Assembly: GCF_040703125.1 (NCBI RefSeq)
Contig: NZ_CP160035.1
Coordinates: 3,003,001-3,067,000, forward strand
DNA length: 64,000 bases
Direction of reading: 5' to 3'
Origin: Flavobacterium ovatum
GTDB taxonomy: Bacteria; Bacteroidota; Bacteroidia; Flavobacteriales; Flavobacteriaceae
Shown one piece after another: positions 27,246-37,596 of this stretch (position 1 is its first letter; each line of letters begins with the position of its first letter). Below the pieces are notes generated by a model. It had not been told where the DNA came from, did no database searches, and saw only the letters and a list, made by a program, of their open reading frames with translations. Position numbers and translations under genes: made by a program.

Positions 27246-28640
27246 TTAGTGTTTTGGTTTTAGAGCAATTTGAGCCATTAACTCAGCCTCTGCTACTAAT
27301 TTTCCATTAGCATACGCATTAGCCTGCATGTGACAAATTCCTCTACGAATAGGTGTAATCAAATCACATTTGAATAACAAGGTATCCCCTGGTAATACTT
27401 TGTGTTTGAATTTTACATTATCCATTTTCATGAAATAAGTCAAATAATTTTCTGGATCTGGAACAGTACTTAAAACAAGAATCCCTCCTGTTTGTGCCAT
27501 CGCTTCAACGATTAATACTCCAGGCATTACTGGTGCTTCTGGAAAGTGTCCTACAAAGAAATTTTCATTCATAGTTACGTTTTTCATCCCTACCACATGG
27601 TTTTCTGACATTTCGATGATTCGATCAATCAATAAAAATGGAGGTCTATGAGGTAAAACCGACATGATTTTATGAATATCCATTAATGGCTCTGCATGTA
27701 AATCAAAAGAGGGAACAAAATTACGTTGTTCTATTTTTATGATTTTTGCCATTTTTTTAGCAAATTGGGTATTTACAAAATGTCCTGGTTTATTAGCAAT
27801 AACTTTTCCTTGGATTCTAGTTCCAATCAAAGCCAAATCTCCTACTACATCAAGCAATTTATGCCTAGCTGCTTCGTTTGGATAGTGCAAAGTAAGATTG
27901 TCTAATATCCCATTTGGTTTTACTTTCAAAGTTTCTTTACCAAAAGATACTTTCAATTTTTCCATAGTACTTTCAGATATGTCTTTGTCAACATAAACGA
28001 TAGCATTATTTAAGTCACCTCCTTTAATCAAACCATTTTCTAATAATGATTCTAATTCATGCAGGAAGCTAAAAGTTCTAGAATTTGCGATTTCCGTTTT
28101 GAAATCATTCATGTTTTTTAGCGTAGCATTTTGAGTACCTAAGATTTTAGTACCAAAATCCACCATAGTAGTTACACTGTAGGAATCACTAGGCATCACA
28201 AGAATTTCACTTCCAGACTCTTCGTCGGTAAATGAAATTACTTCTTTGACTACATAAACGTTTCGTTTAGCATTTTGTTCTTCAACTCCTGCTTTTTCAA
28301 GAGCTTCAACAAAATATTTAGATGAACCATCCATTATAGGTAATTCTGAAGCATTTAGCTCAATGATAACATTGTCTAAATCACATCCGACTAGTGCCGC
28401 TAAAACATGCTCAGGGGTTTGAATTTTGACACCTAATTTTTCTAAATTAGTCCCTCTTTGTGTATTAACAACATAATTTGCATCTGCTTCAACAACAGGA
28501 TGTCCCTCTAAATCAACTCTTACAAAAGTAAAACCATTATTTACTGGAGCAGGTTTGAAAGTCATACTAACTTCTTTACCTGTGTGTAATCCAACCCCAG
28601 TTAGGGAGATTTCTGTGTTGATGGTCTTCTGTTTAACCAT
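27246..28640 (-). CDS. lpxC-fabZ: Bifunctional UDP-3-O-acyl-GlcNAc deacetylase / 3-hydroxyacyl-ACP dehydratase
   Basis: A 464-residue fusion typical of Bacteroidota. LpxC (about 1-305) starts [20 protein letters not shown]. It has the zinc ligand His in the ALVGCDLDN region and the [12 protein letters not shown] motif (HKxxD). FabZ (about 315-464) has [14 protein letters not shown], the active-site [11 protein letters not shown] and EAMAQTGG. LpxC commits lipid A synthesis; FabZ dehydrates 3-hydroxyacyl-ACP, so the fusion joins the two branches that compete for the same acyl-ACP. It overlaps lpxD by 8 bp, indicating translational coupling. Confidence 0.97.
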   Translation of the reverse strand: MVKQKTINTEISLTGVGLHTGKEVSMTFKPAPVNNGFTFVRVDLEGHPVVEADANYVVNTQRGTNLEKLGVKIQTPEHVLAALVGCDLDNVIIELNASELPIMDGSSKYFVEALEKAGVEEQNAKRNVYVVKEVISFTDEESGSEILVMPSDSYSVTTMVDFGTKILGTQNATLKNMNDFKTEIANSRTFSFLHELESLLENGLIKGGDLNNAIVYVDKDISESTMEKLKVSFGKETLKVKPNGILDNLTLHYPNEAARHKLLDVVGDLALIGTRIQGKVIANKPGHFVNTQFAKKMAKIIKIEQRNFVPSFDLHAEPLMDIHKIMSVLPHRPPFLLIDRIIEMSENHVVGMKNVTMNENFFVGHFPEAPVMPGVLIVEAMAQTGGILVLSTVPDPENYLTYFMKMDNVKFKHKVLPGDTLLFKCDLITPIRRGICHMQANAYANGKLVAEAELMAQIALKPKH

Positions 28641-29676
28641 TGTTTACGTTTTTTGTGTTTAAAATTTGTTTCTTTAACTCTTCTAATTCAGTAATTATTT
28701 TAGGTAAGTTCTTGAAATGAACATACGATTTACTAAAATCATTATATCCAAAAGTAGGACTACCTTGTAATACCTCATTATCTTTTATATTTCTACCAAC
28801 TCCTGATTGTGCTTGAATGCGAACATTGTTTCCAATAGTCAAATGCCCCGCAATACCTACTTGTCCGCCAATCATTGCATTTTTGCCGATTTTTGTAGAA
28901 CCTGCAATTCCCGTTTGTGCTGCAATTACAGTATTTTCACCAATTTCGACATTATGGGCTACTTGTACCTGATTATCTAATTTTACTCCTTTTCGAATAA
29001 TAGTAGACCCCATAGTTGCTCTATCAATAGTAGTGCAAGATCCTATTTCTACATCATCTTCAATAACTACATTTCCTATTTGAGGTATCTTCTTGAAAGA
29101 ACCATCAGGATTTGGTGCAAAACCAAAACCATCAGAACCAATAATAGTTCCCGAATGTATTTTACACTGATTGCCTATTTCTGTTTCAGAGTATATTTTA
29201 GCTCCTGAATATAAGGTTACGTTGTTCCCTATTTTTACATTATCTCCTATATAACAATTGGGGTAAATTTTTACATCATCCCCTATTTTTACATTGTTAC
29301 CAATATAACTAAAACTACCTAAATAAAAATTATCTCCATAAGTTACACTATCCGAAATCACAGAGGGCTGTTCAATACCATCTTTTTGCCCCTTAACTTG
29401 GTCGTAAAACTCAAGTAGTTTTGTGAAAGAAAGATAAGCGTCCTCTACTTTAATTAATGTTGTTTTAATTTCGTTCTCAGGCACAAAAGTCTTATTAACA
29501 ATCGTAATTGATGCTTCTGTAGTATATATATAACTGTTGTATTTAGGATTGGATAAAAAAGTTAAAGAACCGTCTTTACCTTCTTCAATTTTAGATAATT
29601 GATAAACTTCAGCATTCGGATTACCAACTACTTCTCCTTCTAAAATACCCGCTATTTGTTCTGCTGTAAATTTCAT
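28633..29676 (-). CDS. lpxD: UDP-3-O-(3-hydroxyacyl)glucosamine N-acyltransferase
   Basis: LpxD performs the third step of lipid A synthesis, adding the N-linked acyl chain. The 347-residue protein has the uridine-binding N-terminal domain (about 1-100, [14 protein letters not shown]), hexapeptide repeats, the signature [16 protein letters not shown], and the catalytic His in [11 protein letters not shown]. The C-terminal helix ([19 protein letters not shown]) is the acyl carrier contact. It is the canonical copy; a shorter paralogue lies at 24741-25670. Confidence 0.96.
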   Translation of the reverse strand: MKFTAEQIAGILEGEVVGNPNAEVYQLSKIEEGKDGSLTFLSNPKYNSYIYTTEASITIVNKTFVPENEIKTTLIKVEDAYLSFTKLLEFYDQVKGQKDGIEQPSVISDSVTYGDNFYLGSFSYIGNNVKIGDDVKIYPNCYIGDNVKIGNNVTLYSGAKIYSETEIGNQCKIHSGTIIGSDGFGFAPNPDGSFKKIPQIGNVVIEDDVEIGSCTTIDRATMGSTIIRKGVKLDNQVQVAHNVEIGENTVIAAQTGIAGSTKIGKNAMIGGQVGIAGHLTIGNNVRIQAQSGVGRNIKDNEVLQGSPTFGYNDFSKSYVHFKNLPKIITELEELKKQILNTKNVNNG

Positions 29677-29764
29677 CTTGTTAAAATTATTTTTATATAG
29701 CCTTAATAAATTTTTGTATAATCATAAACAGCTATTAAAAAATGATTGTCCTTTTCCATTCCGA

Positions 29765-29772
29765 CAAAAATA
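29765..29772 (-). promoter_or_regulatory. Bacteroidota -7 box of the lpx operon
   Basis: TATTTTTG on the minus strand, fitting TAnnTTTG, about 90 nt before the lpxD start and inside the 110-bp gap after the HD gene. Confidence 0.5.
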
Positions 29773-29786
29773 TAAAAAATATGATG

Positions 29787-31028
29787 TTAAATCTTTATTT
29801 GTTCGAGTTGTTTTGGGAAACAAATATAGTATTTAGTTACTGATTTTGATAATGATTTTAAATTCAACTGATCTGGTGATTCAAAAACGTCTTCAACGGA
29901 CCGGTCTTTTTTTAATATTCGAATGGGTTCTGCCTCCATACTGTAAGCTTGATTTTTTATTTTTCCCTTAAAAATAAAATAATTAGTATCCTGTACGCTT
30001 ATATTATTTTCAATAGCAAACTTTTCCCTTAATAGCTCTAAATCAGTAATAGTAGGTTTTTCGCTAGATAATATAATTTTTAATAAATCCCGATTAATAA
30101 TCATACTACTCAACGTAGATAATATAAAATCCTCGTTATTCTGCCAAGCTTTTAAGGCACTAATTACATCAAAATCATCCAATTGAGCAAATAAATCTAA
30201 ATTTTTTGAATTGAAAGTTTCAAGAGTAATTCTATTTTGCATAAAATACATCAATGGCTCGCTACAAGGTAATTCGATTCCTTTGGTAGTTAACTCTTTG
30301 GCGCGTTTTAATACTTTGGTCAAAATCAACTCTGCAACTAAACTAGTTTTATGTAAATATGCTTGCCAGTACATTAATCGTCTGGACATCAAGAACTTTT
30401 CAACTGAATATATTCCTTTTTCTTCAATCACTAAAACATCATCAACCACATTCATCATCTGAATGAGACGCTCTGAGTTAACATTGCCCTCTGCAACACC
30501 TGAATAAAAACTATCTCTTTTTAGATAATCCATTCGATCCATATCCAACTGACTTGAAATCAATTGTAGCATGAACTTCCTGTGATATTCTCCTTTGAAA
30601 ACCTGAATAGCTAAATCTAATTGTCCTTCGAATTCCTTATTTAAATGTTCCATGAATAAAAGAGAAATTTCTTCATGATGCACTTCTTCGACTATGGTTT
30701 TTTCCATGGTGTGTGAAAAAGGGCCGTGTCCAATGTCATGAAGTAAAATAGCGATATATAAAGCGTTTTTCTCTTCTTCACTAATAAAAACTCCTTTAAA
30801 ACGCAAAACATCTACGGCTTTTTGCATCAAGTGCATGCAGCCTAAAGCGTGATGAAAACGAGTATGATTAGCTCCCGGATACACTAGATAAGACAGGCCC
30901 ATTTGGGTAATTCGACGCAAACGTTGAAAATAAGGGTGCTGAATTAAGTCGTATATTAATGTATTGGGTATGGTAATAAACCCATAAATAGGGTCATTAA
31001 ATATTTTTAGTTTATTAATTTCAGTCAC
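29787..31028 (-). CDS. HD domain phosphohydrolase (dGTPase-like)
   Basis: A 413-residue protein of the HD superfamily. FQRLRRITQMGLSYLVYPGA is followed by RFHHALGCMHLM (first His) and ILLHDIGHGPFSHTME (the HD pair), then a later Asp in SSQLDMDRMDYLKRDS. This is the pattern of SAMHD1/dGTPase-like hydrolases that act on dNTPs or other phosphoesters. The substrate is not known. It sits first in the minus-strand cluster, ahead of lpxD, with a TATATTTG box at 31051-31058. Confidence 0.88.
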   Translation of the reverse strand: MTEINKLKIFNDPIYGFITIPNTLIYDLIQHPYFQRLRRITQMGLSYLVYPGANHTRFHHALGCMHLMQKAVDVLRFKGVFISEEEKNALYIAILLHDIGHGPFSHTMEKTIVEEVHHEEISLLFMEHLNKEFEGQLDLAIQVFKGEYHRKFMLQLISSQLDMDRMDYLKRDSFYSGVAEGNVNSERLIQMMNVVDDVLVIEEKGIYSVEKFLMSRRLMYWQAYLHKTSLVAELILTKVLKRAKELTTKGIELPCSEPLMYFMQNRITLETFNSKNLDLFAQLDDFDVISALKAWQNNEDFILSTLSSMIINRDLLKIILSSEKPTITDLELLREKFAIENNISVQDTNYFIFKGKIKNQAYSMEAEPIRILKKDRSVEDVFESPDQLNLKSLSKSVTKYYICFPKQLEQIKI

Positions 31029-31050
31029 CAGATCTTCTATTTTAGGTCCA

Positions 31051-31058
31051 CAAATATA
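31051..31058 (-). promoter_or_regulatory. Bacteroidota -7 box of the HD gene
   Basis: TATATTTG on the minus strand, fitting TAnnTTTG, 22 nt before the ATG. Confidence 0.5.
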
Positions 31059-31169
31059 TACAAATTAGTGTTTAAATCCGGTAGTAAACCGCTTTCGTTT
31101 CAATATTTATTCATTTATATTCATATTAATTTAGGTATTTAACCTTTAACAAAAAATTAAGTTCGTTTA

Positions 31170-31187
31170 GTTCGGTAATTACCGAAC
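31170..31187. promoter_or_regulatory. Operator: perfect 18-bp palindrome at the efflux promoter
   Basis: GTTCGGTAATTACCGAAC is exactly self-complementary. It lies 6 nt upstream of the -7 box at 31194, across the place of the -33 element, and ahead of the regulator gene that leads the operon. Autorepression by that dimeric winged-helix protein is the simplest reading. Confidence 0.75.
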
Positions 31188-31193
31188 CAGTTG

Positions 31194-31201
31194 TAAATTT
31201 G
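31194..31201 (+). promoter_or_regulatory. Bacteroidota -7 box of the efflux operon
   Basis: TAAATTTG fits TAnnTTTG, 16 nt before the ATG of the regulator gene, with the palindromic operator directly upstream. Confidence 0.65.
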
Positions 31202-31217
31202 CAAAAAATAATTTATA

Positions 31218-31712
31218 ATGAATATTGAAAAAGACAGAGCAGAAATCATTGAGTTGTTTGGTGTTCATTTTGCCCAACTTTACAACATACCTCCACTTGC
31301 CTCAAGGATATTGGGTACATTAATTATAGACGGATGTAAAACAGGACTCACTTTTGAATCCTTAGTAGAGAAAATGGGTGCTAGTAAAAGTTCTATTTCT
31401 ACTAATTTGAATTTACTACTTAAAATGGATAAAGTCACTTATTTTACAATTGCAGGAGATCGTAAAAAATATTTTAAACCTGCGGATTTAAGTGAACGCT
31501 TGGCAAATTACCACAAACTCATTGATTCAGAAATGGACATTATGGATCGAATGGTTAATTATAGAGAAGCAACAGCATCCTGTCCCGAAGAAATATGCAA
31601 CTTAGAAAACGTGAAAGCCTATCGGACGCACGTTATCGAGGTTGGGAAATTGTTTACCAAAACAATCAATGAATTTAAAACAATTGAAAGCAATAATAAA
31701 AACAATAAATAA
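31218..31712 (+). CDS. GbsR/MarR-type winged-helix regulator of the RND efflux operon
   Basis: A 164-residue regulator. The winged helix spans about 20-90 (LASRILGTLIIDG, then MGASKSSISTNLNLLLKMDK as recognition helix, and a wing at TIAGDRKKYFKP). A C-terminal helical part probably dimerises. The Cys pair in ASCPEEICNLE might respond to a ligand or oxidation, but this is speculation. The gene is first in the operon, 9 bp before the adaptor gene, and a perfect palindrome overlaps its promoter, so autoregulation is likely. Confidence 0.85.
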   Translation: MNIEKDRAEIIELFGVHFAQLYNIPPLASRILGTLIIDGCKTGLTFESLVEKMGASKSSISTNLNLLLKMDKVTYFTIAGDRKKYFKPADLSERLANYHKLIDSEMDIMDRMVNYREATASCPEEICNLENVKAYRTHVIEVGKLFTKTINEFKTIESNNKNNK

Positions 31713-31721
31713 GCAATTACA

Positions 31722-32834
31722 ATGAAGAAAATTTCATTAACCATTATAAGTTTAGTACTCCTAGTAGCTTGTGGAAAGAAAAACGAAGCACCTAAAGCGC
31801 CTCCAATTATGCCTTATAAAGTAGTGGAAGTCGCAGCATCTAGCACTACTCTACTAGCTGAATATCCAGCTACATTAGAAGGAATTACAGATATTGACAT
31901 ACGTGCAAAAGTAGACGGTTATATCGAGAAAATATATGTTCAAGAAGGTCAAGAAGTTCGAAAAGGACAACTACTTTTTAAACTAGAAACTCAAACTGCG
32001 AATCAAGAAGCGAGTGCGGCCAAAGCAAAAGTGACTGCTGCACAAGTAGAAGTTAATCGTTTGAAGCCATTAGTAGAGCGCAATATCATTAGTGATGTGC
32101 AATTGGCAACCGCTAAAGCAAATTTAGCAAGTGCAAACAGTACGTATCAAGGAATTGTTGCTAAGATCAATTATGCATCTATCAAAAGTCCTGTAAACGG
32201 AATTGTGGGAACATTGCCTTTGCGAATTGGTAGTTATGTAAGCAGTCAAACGGCTGAACCATTAACTCGTATTTCAGATGTTAGTACCATTTATGCTTAT
32301 TTTTCTGTGAATGAAAAGCAACAGTTGGACATTATGATGAATGCTGCAGGAACTACTTTTCAAGATAAAATTTCCAAAATGCAAAAGGTAAACTTAATCC
32401 TAAGCAACGGAATGGAATACGAGCAAAAAGGTAAAATTGAAACTTTTAGTGGTCAAGCGAATACTCAAACCGGTTCGTTTAATGTAAGAGCCAGTTTTCC
32501 TAACGCTAACAAATTATTGCGTTCTGGAGGAAGTGGAACGATTCAAATTCCTACTGATTTAAAAGATGTGATTTTGATTCCACAAAATGCAACTTTGGAG
32601 TTACAAGACAAACGTGTCGTTCTAATTGCCGATAAAGACAACAAAGTAAAAGCCATTCCTGTAGTGGTTCGTGCAGTACCTGGAGGACAATTTTTTGTAG
32701 TTGATAAAGGATTAAATATAAAAGATAAAATTTTGATAGAAGGAGTTGGAATTGTTGCTGAGGGCACTGAAATCAAACCAGAATTAGTGAATTATGCTAC
32801 TATAATCAATCCAGAAAAAAAAGCAATTAACTAA
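31722..32834 (+). CDS. RND efflux periplasmic adaptor lipoprotein (AcrA/MexA type)
   Basis: A 370-residue membrane-fusion protein. The signal peptide ends in a lipobox (LVLLVAC, Cys about 17), so it is anchored in the inner membrane. The lipoyl half (DIDIRAKVDGYIEKIYVQEG), alpha-hairpin (EASAAKAKVTAAQVEVNRL), second lipoyl half (YASIKSPVNGIVGTLPLRIG) and beta-barrel/MP domains follow in order. It bridges the pump and the outer-membrane channel encoded next. Confidence 0.93.
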   Translation: MKKISLTIISLVLLVACGKKNEAPKAPPIMPYKVVEVAASSTTLLAEYPATLEGITDIDIRAKVDGYIEKIYVQEGQEVRKGQLLFKLETQTANQEASAAKAKVTAAQVEVNRLKPLVERNIISDVQLATAKANLASANSTYQGIVAKINYASIKSPVNGIVGTLPLRIGSYVSSQTAEPLTRISDVSTIYAYFSVNEKQQLDIMMNAAGTTFQDKISKMQKVNLILSNGMEYEQKGKIETFSGQANTQTGSFNVRASFPNANKLLRSGGSGTIQIPTDLKDVILIPQNATLELQDKRVVLIADKDNKVKAIPVVVRAVPGGQFFVVDKGLNIKDKILIEGVGIVAEGTEIKPELVNYATIINPEKKAIN

Positions 32835-32854
32835 CTCGAATAAAAATAAACAAT

Positions 32855-35800
32855 ATGTTTTCAAAATTCATTGACAGGCCCGTATTGTCAACGGTGATTT
32901 CTATTATCATTGTCATACTGGGAGTATTAGGATTGATCTCGCTTCCCGTTTCACAATATCCAGAAATAGCGCCACCTACAGTATCCGTTTCTGCAACTTA
33001 CCAAGGAGCAAGTGCCGAAGTGGTAATGAACTCGGTAGTAATTCCATTAGAAGAACAAATTAATGGTGTAGAAGACATGACTTATATGACTTCTACTTCC
33101 AATAATGATGGTTCGGCATCGATAAACATTTATTTCAAATTGGGTACCAATCCCGATTTGGCGGCGGTAAATGTTCAAAACCGTGTTGCTCGTGCAGCTT
33201 CTTTGTTACCACAAGAAGTTACAAAAGCAGGGGTTACTACGTCAAAAAGACAAAGTGATAATATCTTGATTTTATCTTTATACAGTGAAAATCCTGAATA
33301 TGATATTACTTTTCTTCAAAACTACGCCAACATAAACCTTATTCCGAAAATGAAGCGTGTACCAGGTGTTGGAGAAGCGATCATATTTGGACAAAGAGAT
33401 TACTCGATGCGTATTTGGTTAAAACCAGACGTAATGGGAGCTTATGGTTTAGTACCGTCTGATATTACTGCTTTATTAGCAGAACAAAATATTGAGGCTG
33501 CTCCTGGACAATTAGGAGAAAATGCCGATCAATCTTTTCAATATACCTTAAAATACAAAGGGCGTTTACAAAGTACCCAAGAGTTTGAGGAAATCATTGT
33601 TCGCTCTACTCCAAATGGAGAAGTACTAAAATTAAGTGATGTTGCTCGAATTGAATTAGGAGCGGTAAACTACGCTAGTAATTCGTACACCAACGGAAAT
33701 CAATCTATTGCGATTGCGATTGCACAAACAGCAGGTTCCAATGCGCAGGAAGTGATTGAAGGTTCATTGAAAGTATTAGAGCAGTCGTCTGCAAACTTTC
33801 CAAAAGGAGTAAAATATGCTACCTTAATTAATGCCAACGACTTCTTGGAAGAGTCGATTACCAAAGTGGTTCATACATTAATTGAAGCTTTTATATTGGT
33901 GTTTTTAGTAGTTTTCGTCTTTTTACAAGATTGGAGATCTACTTTGATTCCTGCTATCTCAGTACCCGTTGCTATTGTTGGAACGTTCTTTTTCCTAAGT
34001 TTGTTTGGCTTTACCATCAATTTATTGACACTTTTTGCCTTAGTACTCGCGGTCGGAATTGTAGTCGATGATGCCATTGTAGTCGTCGAAGCCGTGCATG
34101 CCAAAATGGAAGCTGGAGAAAACGATCCCAAAAAGGCGGCTCATAGCGCCATGGGTGATATTAGTGGTGCCATCATTTCGATAACCTTAGTAATGGCAGC
34201 GGTATTTATTCCGGTTTCGTTTATTAGTGGTTCGGCTGGGGTTTTCTACAAACAATTCGGATTAACATTGGCGATTGCCATTGTACTTTCTGCAATTAAT
34301 GCCTTGACCTTATCCCCTGCTTTGTGTGCTATTTTCTTAAAACCTCATGATAAAAAGACGCATAGCGGATTTATGGACCGTTTTTATACGGCCTTTAACG
34401 TTGGTTTTGAAAGCACAACGTCGAAATACAAAAGATCGGTTGAATTTTTGGTAAAACGTAAATGGTTAGCATTCCTTGGAATTGCCGTTTTTGCTGGAAT
34501 ATTTGTTTTATTATTAAACATCACTCCAAAAGCCTTCGTACCTAGTGAAGATACTGGAGCAATCCTTTCAGATGTTTCATTGGCACCAGGAACTTCATTA
34601 GAAAGAACCGAAGAAATCTTGGTACAAATTCAAGATAAAGTAAAAGATATGCCAGAAGTAAAAGAAGTACTTCGTATCTCTGGACGTAGTTTGATTAGTG
34701 GAACTGGTAGTAACTACGGAATGGTTATTTTGAAATTAAAACCATGGGCAGATCGTAAAGAAGCCAATCAAGAAGCAGGTGCCTTAGTCCAAGAATTGTT
34801 CAAACGTGCTGCTACTATAAAAGATGCTAAAGTATTGTTTTTTGCTCGTCCTACTTTGACTGGTTTTGGTTATTCGAATGGTTTCGAATTCCAATTGCAA
34901 GATCAAAAAGGGGGAACGATTCAAGAACTAAACGAGGTGAAAAATAAATTCTTGGCAGACTTAAATAGTCGTCCAGAAGTGAAATATGCGGCAACGAACT
35001 TTTCACCAAATTTCCCTCAGTATCGAATTGATTTGAATGTGGCAGCGATCAAAAAATCGGGACTTACAGTGACCGATATTTTAGGAACCATGCAAGGATA
35101 TTACGGTGGAGTTTATGCTTCCAATTTCAATAAATTCGGAAAACAATACCGTGTAATGTACCAATCAGAGCCTCAATTTAGAAGCGATCCAGAATCGTTG
35201 AATAAAGTAATGGTTCGAAATAATAACGGACAAATGGCGCCTATTTCGCAATTTGTTACACTAGAAAAAACTTTTGGACCTCAAGCAATTGATCGTTTCA
35301 ACTTGTTTACTTCTGTTAAAGTTACGGGAGCGCCAAATGAAGGATTTAGTAGTGGAGATGCGATTAAAGCGGTTGAAGAAGTAGCTGCTCAAAGTTTACC
35401 ACTTGGTTATGGATATGAGTACTCAGGAATGACCCGTGAGGAAATTAGCGCAGGTAGTCAAACCTTGTTCATTTTCTTATTGTGTTTAGTATTTGTTTAT
35501 TTCTTACTAGCGGCACAATATGAGAGTTACATCTTGCCATTTGCAGTATTAATTTCGTTGCCAATTGGTTTAGCAGGAGCTTATATTTTTGCTTTTTTCT
35601 TTAATATTAGTAACAATATTTACCTCCAGATTACCTTAATCATGTTGATTGGTTTACTAGCCAAGAATGCGATTTTGATCGTAGAATTTGCTGCCGATGC
35701 ACGTCGAAAAGGATTGAGCATTACCCAAGCAGCAGTGCAGGGTTCTGTAGCTCGTTTACGTCCTATTTTGATGACTTCATTTGCTTTTATCCTTGGTTTA

Positions 35801-36007
35801 TTACCATTGATGTTGGCTCAAGGAGCAGGAGCTGTAGGAAACAAAGCGATTGGAACAGGAGCAATTGGCGGAATGTTAATCGGTACTATTTTGGGAGTAT
35901 TCGTAGTTCCAATTTTGTTTATCGTTTTCCAAACGTTGCAAGAAAAGGTTTCGATCAAACCGTTACCGGTAGCTAATGAAACAGATGTTAATACTTTAGA
36001 AAATTAA
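32855..36007 (+). CDS. RND multidrug efflux inner-membrane transporter (AcrB/HAE1 type)
   Basis: A 1,050-residue proton-driven pump of full family length. Twelve membrane segments flank two large periplasmic loops. The N-terminus MFSKFIDRPVLSTVISIIIV is typical. TM4 carries VGIVVDDAIVVVEAVHAKME, with the Asp-Asp pair of the proton relay. TM10 includes LAKNAILIVEFA, with the family's essential Lys. It would expel drugs, bile salts or dyes through the tripartite complex with its neighbours. It is followed by the channel gene after 1 bp. Confidence 0.95.
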   Translation: MFSKFIDRPVLSTVISIIIVILGVLGLISLPVSQYPEIAPPTVSVSATYQGASAEVVMNSVVIPLEEQINGVEDMTYMTSTSNNDGSASINIYFKLGTNPDLAAVNVQNRVARAASLLPQEVTKAGVTTSKRQSDNILILSLYSENPEYDITFLQNYANINLIPKMKRVPGVGEAIIFGQRDYSMRIWLKPDVMGAYGLVPSDITALLAEQNIEAAPGQLGENADQSFQYTLKYKGRLQSTQEFEEIIVRSTPNGEVLKLSDVARIELGAVNYASNSYTNGNQSIAIAIAQTAGSNAQEVIEGSLKVLEQSSANFPKGVKYATLINANDFLEESITKVVHTLIEAFILVFLVVFVFLQDWRSTLIPAISVPVAIVGTFFFLSLFGFTINLLTLFALVLAVGIVVDDAIVVVEAVHAKMEAGENDPKKAAHSAMGDISGAIISITLVMAAVFIPVSFISGSAGVFYKQFGLTLAIAIVLSAINALTLSPALCAIFLKPHDKKTHSGFMDRFYTAFNVGFESTTSKYKRSVEFLVKRKWLAFLGIAVFAGIFVLLLNITPKAFVPSEDTGAILSDVSLAPGTSLERTEEILVQIQDKVKDMPEVKEVLRISGRSLISGTGSNYGMVILKLKPWADRKEANQEAGALVQELFKRAATIKDAKVLFFARPTLTGFGYSNGFEFQLQDQKGGTIQELNEVKNKFLADLNSRPEVKYAATNFSPNFPQYRIDLNVAAIKKSGLTVTDILGTMQGYYGGVYASNFNKFGKQYRVMYQSEPQFRSDPESLNKVMVRNNNGQMAPISQFVTLEKTFGPQAIDRFNLFTSVKVTGAPNEGFSSGDAIKAVEEVAAQSLPLGYGYEYSGMTREEISAGSQTLFIFLLCLVFVYFLLAAQYESYILPFAVLISLPIGLAGAYIFAFFFNISNNIYLQITLIMLIGLLAKNAILIVEFAADARRKGLSITQAAVQGSVARLRPILMTSFAFILGLLPLMLAQGAGAVGNKAIGTGAIGGMLIGTILGVFVVPILFIVFQTLQEKVSIKPLPVANETDVNTLEN

Positions 36008-36008
36008 A

Positions 36009-37409
36009 ATGAAAAATAAAATATATAAAGTAGGTGTTCTCGTTGTCACGGCAACCCTAATGCAAGCGTGTTTTGTTGCCAAAGACTATCAACGACCGGA
36101 TGTAAAAACATCCGATTTGTACCGCACAGAACAAGCTACAACCGATTCACTTTCGATGGCCAATCTAAGTTGGGACAAAATCTTTACAGATCCTCTTTTG
36201 CAAGGATATATCCAAAAAGGGTTAGAAAACAATCTAGATATTCGCATTGCCATGCAAAATCTCGCGGCTGCTGAGGCAACCATGAAACAAGGAAAATCAG
36301 GTTACTTCCCTACCCTAAGTGTTTCTACAGACTGGACGCATACTGAACTGTCAAAAAACAGTCAGTTTGGTGCTATTGTAAACAACACTTCGGTAGACCA
36401 ATACCAACTGTATGGAAGTTTGTCTTGGGAAGCGGATATTTGGGGGAAAATAAGAAGTAACCAAAGAGGAACGCAAGCTTCCTTTTTGCAAACACAAGCA
36501 GCCAATCAAGCGATTAAAACGCAACTTATTGCTTCTATAGCTTCTACATATTATCAGTTGTTAGCCATCGATGAGCAAATTAAAATTGCCGAAAACACGT
36601 TGGTAAACAGAGAGCAAAGTATCGAAACCATTCTTGCTTTGAAAAAAGCAGGATCGGTTACGGAAGTAGGTGTCAAACAAACCGAAGCGCAAAAATTCGC
36701 AACAGAATTGATTCTAGCGGATTTAAAAAACAGCACTATTTTACTAGAAAATACGCTTAGTGTACTTTTAGGACAAGGACCTACAAAAATAGAGCGATCT
36801 ACTTTTAGTGCTTATCCCCTGCAGTCAGATCTTAATGTAGGTGTGGCAGCCAGTTTATTACGTAACAGACCCGATGTTATTGCTGCAGAGTACAATTTGA
36901 TCACCAATTTTGAAATGACAAATGTGGCCAAAAGCAGTTTTTATCCTTCTTTGAAAGTCAATGCAAATGTAGGTTTGCAAAGTATTGATATCCAAAAATG
37001 GTTGAGCGCCAATTCTATTTTTGCCTCTGTAATTACAGGATTAACACAACCAATTTTTAATCAAAGACAAATTAGAACCAAGCATGAAATTGCCATAGCC
37101 AATCAAGAAAAAGCTTATTTACAGTTTGAGCAATCGCTCTTAACCGCTGGTAAAGAAGTTTCAGATGCTTTAGCGCAATACAAAAACGAGTCGTACAAGA
37201 TTTCTGTTAGAGAAAAACAAGTAGCCTCGTTGACAAAAGCTTCTAGCTTTTCAGAAGAATTATTGACTTACGGACTAGCCAATTATTTAGAGGTTTTAAC
37301 CTCCAAAAATGATGCACTCAACGCACAATTAAATCTCGCCGACAATAAATATCAACAATACAAAGCCGTTATACAATTGTATAGAGCCTTAGGTGGCGGA
37401 TGGCAATAG
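36009..37409 (+). CDS. TolC/NodT-type outer-membrane efflux lipoprotein
   Basis: A 466-residue outer-membrane channel subunit. The signal peptide ends in a lipobox (TLMQAC, Cys about 21). Two OEP repeats follow, each with long alpha-helices (NLDIRIAMQNLAAAEATMKQ and the matching NRPDVIAAEYNLI in the second half). The family motif SLSWEADIWGKIRSNQRG (about 138-155) is intact. It is the last gene of the efflux operon, followed by a strong terminator. Confidence 0.94.
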   Translation: MKNKIYKVGVLVVTATLMQACFVAKDYQRPDVKTSDLYRTEQATTDSLSMANLSWDKIFTDPLLQGYIQKGLENNLDIRIAMQNLAAAEATMKQGKSGYFPTLSVSTDWTHTELSKNSQFGAIVNNTSVDQYQLYGSLSWEADIWGKIRSNQRGTQASFLQTQAANQAIKTQLIASIASTYYQLLAIDEQIKIAENTLVNREQSIETILALKKAGSVTEVGVKQTEAQKFATELILADLKNSTILLENTLSVLLGQGPTKIERSTFSAYPLQSDLNVGVAASLLRNRPDVIAAEYNLITNFEMTNVAKSSFYPSLKVNANVGLQSIDIQKWLSANSIFASVITGLTQPIFNQRQIRTKHEIAIANQEKAYLQFEQSLLTAGKEVSDALAQYKNESYKISVREKQVASLTKASSFSEELLTYGLANYLEVLTSKNDALNAQLNLADNKYQQYKAVIQLYRALGGGWQ

Positions 37410-37450
37410 TAAATTCCCTGTACGGAATTAATTTTGGTTAATTTGATTCT

Positions 37451-37488
37451 AAAGCCACTGAGTATTCGTACTTAGTGGCTTTTTTTTG
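37451..37488 (+). terminator. Intrinsic terminator of the RND operon
   Basis: AAGCCACTGAGTA, a TTCG tetraloop, then TACTTAGTGGCTT (one G-T pair) and an eight-T run. This is a textbook stem, 41 bp after the last gene. Confidence 0.93.
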
Positions 37489-37489
37489 T

Positions 37490-37596
37490 TTAGGAGCAGA
37501 AGATTTGATTTTCAAAATACGTTCCCTCCTGCTCTGCACTGTATCTTTATGGCTTTAAAAGAAAGCCATAAAGGATGCCGTTTCGATCAGGGCTAA
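37490..37596 (-). repeat. 107-bp structured repeat element, copy 1 (inverted to 45456-45562)
   Basis: Read on the minus strand it runs TTAGCCCTGATCG...CGGCATCC, then a 12-bp stem CTTTATGGCTTT/AAAGCCATAAAG, then ATACAGTGCAGAGCAGGA... ending CTTCTGCTCCTA. The copy at 45456-45562 has the same length and flanks but a different inner stem. I recall elements of this kind being frequent in Flavobacterium genomes. Confidence 0.75.
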
